Assembly: GCF_040273735.1 (NCBI RefSeq) | Contig: NZ_JBELZM010000002.1 | Span: 62,001 to 126,000, forward strand | DNA from: Solibacillus sp040273735 | GTDB taxonomy: Bacteria > Bacillota > Bacilli > Bacillales_A > Planococcaceae | Reading direction: 5' to 3' | DNA length: 64,000 nucleotides | Shown: positions 59,582 through 64,000 of the stretch, in pieces | Numbering within the stretch: position 1 is the first letter of the stretch | Layout of the letters: each line of letters opens with the position of its first letter | Position numbers and translations under genes: made by a program | Notes under the pieces: generated by a model | The model's input: the letters and a program-made list of their open reading frames with translations, nothing else | The model's database searches: none | Told to the model about the DNA's origin: nothing

Positions 59582-60863
59582 AAGCTTCTTAAGAAAAGTA
59601 ACTGCCTTTATTCGTTCGAAGGAAGCTCAGGTTCATGTGTATGAAGAATTGAAGCATCATATTGAATATTCGAAAAATGCATGGATGAAAAAAGGATATA
59701 CACCAGAAGAAGCAGAACGAAAAGCGATCGAAGAAATGGGTTCGCCGTCCGAAATCGGGAAATCCATGGACAAAATTCACCGTCCGAAAATTGACTGGCT
59801 GCTGATTAGTTTAGTTGCCATTCTTTTAGGTGCAAGTTTTATCCCGATTTTATCATTTGACAGTACCATCATTTTTGGGACGGATATGACTGATTATTTT
59901 ATTCGAAATAAGTGGCTGCACTTTCTATGTGCCGTAATATTGGTTGCAGGACTGACGTATATCGATTATCGGAAGCTGGAACGCTTCAGTCTGGCTATAT
60001 ATTTTGGTGCCCTTATTTTGTTAATGATATTAAATTATTTTCCGACAGCTATGGTGCAAGGGCAAAGCTATTTAATGGTAGGACCGATACAGATTCAGGC
60101 TTGGACCGTTTTACCATTGCTGCTCATTGCTTGGGCAGGCTTTTTTACGCAGAAAAAACTAAAAAGCTGGCAGTTAATCGTCTTATTCGTTTTGCCGTTA
60201 TGGTTTATTCTAAGTGCACCAAGCCTGATAGCAGCGCTTATTTATGCAGGTGCAGTGACGGTATTGTTTTTTGTTAGCGACTATTCCGCCAAGACAAAAA
60301 TTGTGACAAGTATGGCGGGAAGCGGGTTCATAGCGAGTAGCATGTTCCTGATCATTCCCCGGCTGCACGATTATCAGCTTGTACGGTTATACGCATTTTT
60401 GGATCCGTCTAGCTATGCGACAACGGAAGGCTATGTTTATTTGGTAGTTAAAAATGCACTAAATGAAGCAGGATGGTTTGGGGCAGAGAAGGTTCGTTAT
60501 ATTCCGGAAGGGCATACAGACTTTGCTTTGGTATTGCTTATTCAGGAATTCGGATATATTGCAGGGATTGTCATCGTATCGGTATTATTTGCCATCGCCT
60601 TTCGTATACTTTGGAAAGTGAACCGATTGACCCGTTCCTATGGCAAAATGCTTGTAATTGGAGCAGTATCTTTTTATTGCATGCAGTTTGGATATTCTGT
60701 TGCCATGATACTTGGCTGGTTGCCGATCATCGGATTGTCGCTTCCTTTTATAAGTTATGGTTTTACACCTCTCCTATTAAACTCATTTGTCATCGGGATT
60801 GCACTAAGTGTATATCGCCGGAAAACATTCATCAGAAGTGGCGTACAACGGAATTATTCATAA
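59571..60863 (+). CDS. SEDS-family (FtsW/RodA/SpoVE) membrane protein with N-terminal HAAS-like domain
   Basis: 430-residue protein. Residues 1-68 form a cytoplasmic HAAS/permease-prefix helix bundle (EELKHHIEYSKNAWMKKGYTPEEAERKAIEEMG). About ten transmembrane segments follow with SEDS motifs: WFGAEKVRYIPEGHTDFALVLLIQEFG, where Asp317 is at the catalytic position of RodA, and GLSLPFISYGFTPLLLN near the C terminus. SEDS proteins polymerise lipid II glycan strands. The segment between is less conserved than in housekeeping RodA. ATG start with GGGGGGTG upstream. Third gene of the sigma-PadR operon; terminator shared with niaR. Confidence 0.85.
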   Translation: MQSESFLRKVTAFIRSKEAQVHVYEELKHHIEYSKNAWMKKGYTPEEAERKAIEEMGSPSEIGKSMDKIHRPKIDWLLISLVAILLGASFIPILSFDSTIIFGTDMTDYFIRNKWLHFLCAVILVAGLTYIDYRKLERFSLAIYFGALILLMILNYFPTAMVQGQSYLMVGPIQIQAWTVLPLLLIAWAGFFTQKKLKSWQLIVLFVLPLWFILSAPSLIAALIYAGAVTVLFFVSDYSAKTKIVTSMAGSGFIASSMFLIIPRLHDYQLVRLYAFLDPSSYATTEGYVYLVVKNALNEAGWFGAEKVRYIPEGHTDFALVLLIQEFGYIAGIVIVSVLFAIAFRILWKVNRLTRSYGKMLVIGAVSFYCMQFGYSVAMILGWLPIIGLSLPFISYGFTPLLLNSFVIGIALSVYRRKTFIRSGVQRNYS

Positions 60864-60865
60864 GA

Positions 60866-60911
60866 AAAACAGCTTATTCATTTGACAAGTGTCTTCTGAA
60901 TAAGCTGTTTT
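60866..60911. terminator. Bidirectional terminator SEDS gene / niaR
   Basis: Perfect stem AAAACAGCTTATTCA / TGAATAAGCTGTTTT with a 16-base loop between convergent genes. Confidence 0.93.
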
Positions 60912-60914
60912 AAC

Positions 60915-61442
60915 TTAGTTTTCAATTAAAAAGCCGCGTTGTCGCAATTTTTCTTCGGCCAGATTCAAGCTTTCTTCGGAAGTCGAGCTAATGACATGTA
61001 AGTGAGTACCATCCGTTAATGCAGAAAGGTACAATGCATTAGTTTCCTGGACACGTTTCACAAAATGCTCAACTTCCAAGCGGTTAGAAACCATAATCGA
61101 AGCGGTAATTTCTCCGTATACCGGATGTTCGACAATAACGCTTTCGACCGTAACCCCACAATCAACCAATATGAAAAGCTCTTCTTTTGCCTCATTTGGA
61201 TTGTGCATACAGACAATTTTTCGCTGAAGGCGTGTTTGCTGGACATTGTGCATATAAATATAACCTTGGCTTGTTGCTACAATCGGTTCATTTCGTGCTT
61301 TCAATAAATTCATATCATTGACGATGACTTGTCTTGAAACATTTGTATGCTTCGCCAAATCTGTACCTGTCATTGGCTGTTCAGCAGTTTTTAACAATGC
61401 TAGCAGTTCCAGACGACGTTCTTCACCTAATAATTTTTTCAA
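60915..61442 (-). CDS. niaR: NiaR, niacin-responsive repressor of NAD synthesis (YrxA)
   Basis: 175-residue regulator. N-terminal HTH_11 winged helix (RLELLALLKTAEQPMTGTDLAKHTNVSRQVIVNDMNLLKARNEPIVA) and C-terminal 3H ligand-binding domain with the three conserved His regions (IVEHPVYGEI, VEHFVKRV, GTHLHVIS). With nicotinic acid it represses nad and niacin-uptake genes. Start placed at TTG 61442 with GAGGTG upstream; an ATG at 61463 with AAGGAA is an alternative that adds seven residues. In B. subtilis it is divergent from nifS-nadBCA; those genes are absent here and safA takes the divergent position. Confidence 0.9.
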   Translation of the reverse strand: MKKLLGEERRLELLALLKTAEQPMTGTDLAKHTNVSRQVIVNDMNLLKARNEPIVATSQGYIYMHNVQQTRLQRKIVCMHNPNEAKEELFILVDCGVTVESVIVEHPVYGEITASIMVSNRLEVEHFVKRVQETNALYLSALTDGTHLHVISSTSEESLNLAEEKLRQRGFLIEN

Positions 61443-61566
61443 TATATTCACCTCAATTAGCATACCGGTTCCTTTTCATCTTATCATATTTACCGCTTGC
61501 TAAGCGTGAACATTGTGGCAATAGCACAATTTGTGCATATGCTATTACGAGAAAAGGAGGAAAGAA

Positions 61567-62637
61567 GTGCGCGTTCATATTGTTCAAAAGGGAGACACTT
61601 TGTGGAAAATCGCGAAGCAATACGCGGTTGGCTTTGAAGAATTAAAGCGATTAAATGCCCATTTAGCAAACCCTGACTATATTGTTCCGGGAATGGAAAT
61701 CTATTTACCGGACACGACAGCGAAAAAAGAAATGCCGCAACCTATGAAGGAGCAGCCGAAGTCTGTTAAGGAGCAACCGGTACCAACACCGGCCCCAGCA
61801 CCGAAAAAAGAGCAAATTGTTAAGCCGGCCCCTGCGCCTGCTCCAACACCGGCTCCGATGCCGATGCCACAGCCGCAAAAGCCGCTTTGGCAAGGGGATA
61901 TTTATTTACAGCAACCACAGCCGATGCCAATGCCAATGCCGAACTGGCAGACACATGTACATGTTCAGCCGACATTTGAAAATACGGTGACAGTACCGCA
62001 ACCTATACCAATGCCACCGCAACCGGTTGTTCAACAACCTCCGCAGCCACCACAGCAACCGATTTTCATCGAACAACCGCAATATATCCAGCCGATGCCG
62101 ATGCCAATGCCACAAATGCCTGTGTGTCCAACATGTCACCATATGCCGATGCCAATGCCAATGCCACAAATGCCTGTGTGTCCAACATGTCACCATATGC
62201 CAATGCCAATGCCAATGCCGCAAATGCCTGGATGTTCAAAATGTCATCAAATGGCAATGGAATCTCCAATGCATATGCATCCAATGCCAATGCCGCAAAT
62301 GCCTGGATGTTCAAAATGCAACCAAATGGCAATGGAATCTCCAATGCATATGCAACCAAATATGTATATGGAGCCGATGTCGGTGCCTATGCAAATGCAG
62401 ATGCAGCCAATTTTCCATGAAGAGTCTTCATTAAAGGGAGATCATTGCCAGGATAAGGATCATCTAGTACACCAGTATTATGAAGAAATTGACCACATGA
62501 TGCGTCAACAAAACCCTTGTTGTCACCCACACATGATGCCGTATACAGAAAATACAATGCAGCAAATGATGCCATATCCAGCCAATACGATGCCTCAAAT
62601 GCACCCAATGCCACATCCGCCGAAATCATGTCAATAG
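61567..62637 (+). CDS. safA: SafA-like spore coat assembly protein (LysM, Pro/Met-rich)
   Basis: 356-residue mother-cell protein that directs inner coat assembly on the spore cortex. N-terminal LysM (residues 2-46: VHIVQKGDTLWKIAKQYAVGFEELKRLN) binds peptidoglycan. Residues 55-175 are Pro/Lys/Gln-rich. Residues about 175-265 hold tandem repeats of PMPMPQMP followed by CPTCHH (two copies, 54-bp DNA period) and CSKCHQ/CSKCNQ with MAMESPMHM (75-bp period). The C terminus is His/Met/Pro-rich. GTG 61567 with AAAGGAGG is the start; an in-frame ATG 36 bases earlier lacks a ribosome-binding site. Overlaps the kinase gene by ten bases. Confidence 0.88.
   Translation: MRVHIVQKGDTLWKIAKQYAVGFEELKRLNAHLANPDYIVPGMEIYLPDTTAKKEMPQPMKEQPKSVKEQPVPTPAPAPKKEQIVKPAPAPAPTPAPMPMPQPQKPLWQGDIYLQQPQPMPMPMPNWQTHVHVQPTFENTVTVPQPIPMPPQPVVQQPPQPPQQPIFIEQPQYIQPMPMPMPQMPVCPTCHHMPMPMPMPQMPVCPTCHHMPMPMPMPQMPGCSKCHQMAMESPMHMHPMPMPQMPGCSKCNQMAMESPMHMQPNMYMEPMSVPMQMQMQPIFHEESSLKGDHCQDKDHLVHQYYEEIDHMMRQQNPCCHPHMMPYTENTMQQMMPYPANTMPQMHPMPHPPKSCQ
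62092..62358 (+). repeat. Tandem repeats inside safA
   Basis: Two 54-base units begin at 62092 and 62146, with the next Met-Pro block at 62200 in the same period. They pass into two 75-base units aligned at 62218 and 62293. The reading frame is kept throughout, so the repeat array is coding and probably length-variable by slippage. Confidence 0.85.
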
Positions 62638-63470
62638 TAATTAAAGAAAATTGCTGGAAGTGGGATACACATAAAGGGTCCTTTTTTATGAAGTACTATG
62701 AGAATGGTTTTGTTGCGCAGAAAGTTAAAGCGATTCATCGAGAGCTTGATAATATACAATTTCCATATCATATTCCACTTGTTGAAAATGAAGAGCCGCA
62801 TATATTAAAGCAGTTTTGGTTTGATGGGAAAAGTGCGGAGTATAAACGTTTTGAACATCAGCAGCTTTCCCTCCATGCAATCGAAAAACTGCACGAAACT
62901 AATGAAGTCATTCCTTGGGCGGAAACGGGCATCTTGTCCACGTATCAACTACAGGAGAAGTGGGCGAGGAGATTTGAACGTTTTATCAATCATGAAAGAG
63001 AACTAAGACGTTTATTAAAAAGCAATTATGATATTTTAGTCAATCATGCTTCTTATGCCTTAGGTTTAATGGCTCAAATTACAGTTCCGAGTGAAAAGCA
63101 TACGATTTTACATGGGGATGTTGTTCATCATAATGTGATGTTACGTGGCGAAGACGTGAAACTTATTGATTTTGATTTAGCCTCTTTAGGAGAGGCGTCA
63201 GATGAAATTATTTTATGGCTTCATCGCGTATTGCCACATGTTCAGTATGAAATACAGCCACTTGTAAATGACCATCATTATTTGCATAAAGCGCAGGAAA
63301 AGCTTCATTATTTGTTTTTCCCGAATGAAATATTAAGGGAATGTTTATTCTATTTGAAACTCAGCGACCGGCAAAAGCTTTCCTGCTATCCGTTTATTCA
63401 ATCGATTGTTTATGACTGGATGAAAAATTATGATTCTTTTGCAAGACAGATTGATACATTGCAAAACTAA
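62628..63470 (+). CDS. CotS/YsxE/CotI-family spore coat kinase-like protein
   Basis: 280-residue protein of the aminoglycoside phosphotransferase/choline kinase fold. The Brenner-type catalytic motif HGDVVHHNVML and the metal-binding LIDFDLASLGE lie at about 160-185. The N-terminal lobe (GSFFMKYYENGFVAQKVKAIHREL) has the ATP-binding Lys region. Relatives are spore coat proteins, some shown to phosphorylate other coat proteins. The ATG overlaps the safA stop by ten bases, so it is translationally coupled; the frame remains open 111 bases into safA without a ribosome-binding site. In B. subtilis the relative ysxE follows spoVID, so it appears relocated. Confidence 0.82.
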   Translation: MSIVIKENCWKWDTHKGSFFMKYYENGFVAQKVKAIHRELDNIQFPYHIPLVENEEPHILKQFWFDGKSAEYKRFEHQQLSLHAIEKLHETNEVIPWAETGILSTYQLQEKWARRFERFINHERELRRLLKSNYDILVNHASYALGLMAQITVPSEKHTILHGDVVHHNVMLRGEDVKLIDFDLASLGEASDEIILWLHRVLPHVQYEIQPLVNDHHYLHKAQEKLHYLFFPNEILRECLFYLKLSDRQKLSCYPFIQSIVYDWMKNYDSFARQIDTLQN

Positions 63471-63520
63471 TTTGCAGTTTATAATCGATGTTAGATGGAG
63501 AAGAATATGATAAACTATTA

Positions 63521-63549
63521 AAGGCTGTCTTTAAGGACGGTCTTTTCTT
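63521..63549 (+). terminator. Terminator after the kinase gene
   Basis: Stem AGGCTGTC / GACGGTCT with a short loop, one mismatch and one G-T, followed by TTTCTTTTTT. Confidence 0.75.
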
Positions 63550-63587
63550 TTTTGATGCAACATACGTTCGGTAATTCACAGTTCTTA

Positions 63588-63596
63588 TGCTATAAT
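63588..63596 (+). promoter_or_regulatory. Candidate ruvA promoter (extended -10)
   Basis: TGCTATAAT is a consensus extended -10, with a weak TTCGGT -35 about 17 bases upstream; 28 bases before the ruvA start. Confidence 0.6.
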
Positions 63597-63623
63597 AGAG
63601 CGAGAAATGTGAGGGATAAAACG

Positions 63624-64000
63624 ATGTATGATTATTTAAAAGGACAGGTTACTAGGGTTACACCAGAATATATTGTATTAGAGCAACAAGGCATTGGCTG
63701 GATGCTGTATACACCAAATCCATTTGCATTCCGTACATCTGCAAGTGAACAGCAAATCTATGTGTCATTGCAAGTGCGTGAAGATGCCCAAAATTTATAT
63801 GGATTCAATAGTTTGGAACAACGTGAATTATTTAAAAAACTGATTCAAGTATCAGGCATCGGCCCAAAAGGTGCGCTTGCTATTTTAGCGAGTGGAAATC
63901 CAACTTCAGTCATCCAGGCAATTGAAATGGAAGATGAAGCATTTTTAGTCCGTTTCCCAGGTGTCGGGAAAAAAACTGCACGTCAAATGATTCTCGATTT
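63624..64000 (+). CDS. ruvA: Holliday junction DNA helicase subunit RuvA (3' end outside window)
   Basis: The first 125 codons are present. The OB-fold N-terminal domain starts MYDYLKGQVTRVTPEYIVLEQQGIGW. The tandem helix-hairpin-helix motifs follow: LIQVSGIGPKGALAILASG and FPGVGKKTARQMILDF, which grip the junction backbone. RuvA tetramers load RuvB on Holliday junctions for branch migration. Start ATG 63624 with GAGGGAT upstream. ruvB would be expected beyond the window. bofC, which lies nearby in B. subtilis, is not present in the preceding gap. Confidence 0.96.
   Translation, partial: MYDYLKGQVTRVTPEYIVLEQQGIGWMLYTPNPFAFRTSASEQQIYVSLQVREDAQNLYGFNSLEQRELFKKLIQVSGIGPKGALAILASGNPTSVIQAIEMEDEAFLVRFPGVGKKTARQMILD

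Noticed and set aside
62100..62330. CxxCH motifs in SafA as cytochrome c heme-attachment sites
   Set aside because: The protein has no signal peptide and belongs to a mother-cell coat protein family; cytochrome c maturation occurs outside the membrane. Metal binding or crosslinking is more likely.
62066..62359. Long ORFs on both strands across the safA repeats
   Set aside because: The repeat array lacks stops in several frames, so these are by-products of the Met/Pro repeat composition.

Overview
The window reads as a chromosomal segment of a low-GC, spore-forming Gram-positive bacterium. It carries the conserved Bacillus-type blocks ysoA-tig-clpX-lonA-ysxC, hemAXCDBL, valS-folC, maf-radC-mreBCD-minCD-spoIVFAB-rplU-prp-rpmA-spo0B-obg-pheB-pheA and safA/ruvA, in the order known from Bacillus subtilis but with losses and insertions. 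Codon use, the SLH-anchored surface proteins and the carboxy(nor)spermidine genes suggest a Planococcaceae/Caryophanaceae member near Solibacillus or Lysinibacillus. That placement is an inference from memory of the families; no database was searched. No rRNA, tRNA, insertion sequence, phage or CRISPR array was seen.

Layout. 1-2.9 kb: end of a KGG-motif stress protein, a CstA-type carbon-starvation transporter and a GNAT acetyltransferase. 3.1-7.8 kb: an accessory module of an SsuABC/NrtABC-type ABC importer, an HxlR regulator, a two-domain DUF4242 protein and an acyl-CoA-dehydrogenase-like flavoenzyme. 8-17.6 kb: SWIM/SNF2 helicase, universal stress protein, BioY with two BirA-type operators over a consensus promoter, SelO pseudokinase, a two-gene carboxy(nor)spermidine pathway, and ProC. 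17.9-25.2 kb: ysoA, tig, clpX, lonA and ysxC, a protein quality-control block without lonB. 25.3-31.8 kb: a small YjfB-like ORF and three secreted proteins (one unknown, one with SLH repeats, one with SLH-like, Ig-like and VWA regions), inserted between ysxC and hemA. 32.1-38.4 kb: the tetrapyrrole operon hemAXCDBL, followed by a short SpoVID-like protein. 39.4-45.8 kb: a T-box-controlled valS, two tandem folC paralogues and a short SpoIIB-like SPOR protein. 45.9-57.9 kb: cell shape and division (mreBCD, minCD), sporulation signalling (spoIVFA/B, spo0B), ribosome genes with an L21 leader and the Prp protease that trims L27, the Obg GTPase and phenylalanine synthesis. 57.9-64 kb: a DCC-family protein, a stretch of about 21-bp phased TTATTAG repeats, an ECF sigma/PadR-like/HAAS-SEDS operon, niaR, safA, a CotS/YsxE-like kinase, and the start of ruvA.

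How the genes fit together. Most of the window is housekeeping: proteostasis, heme, cell shape, translation and spore development. Four accessory insertions stand out: the importer/DUF4242/flavoenzyme module, the surface-protein trio, the sigma/PadR/SEDS operon, and the phased repeats just upstream of it. Regulatory DNA is unusually legible. It includes dual BirA operators, a perfect dyad abutting the lonA -35, a PerR-like box before hemA, a valS T-box, an L21 leader, and a hemL terminator whose 3' arm is the ribosome-binding site of the next gene.
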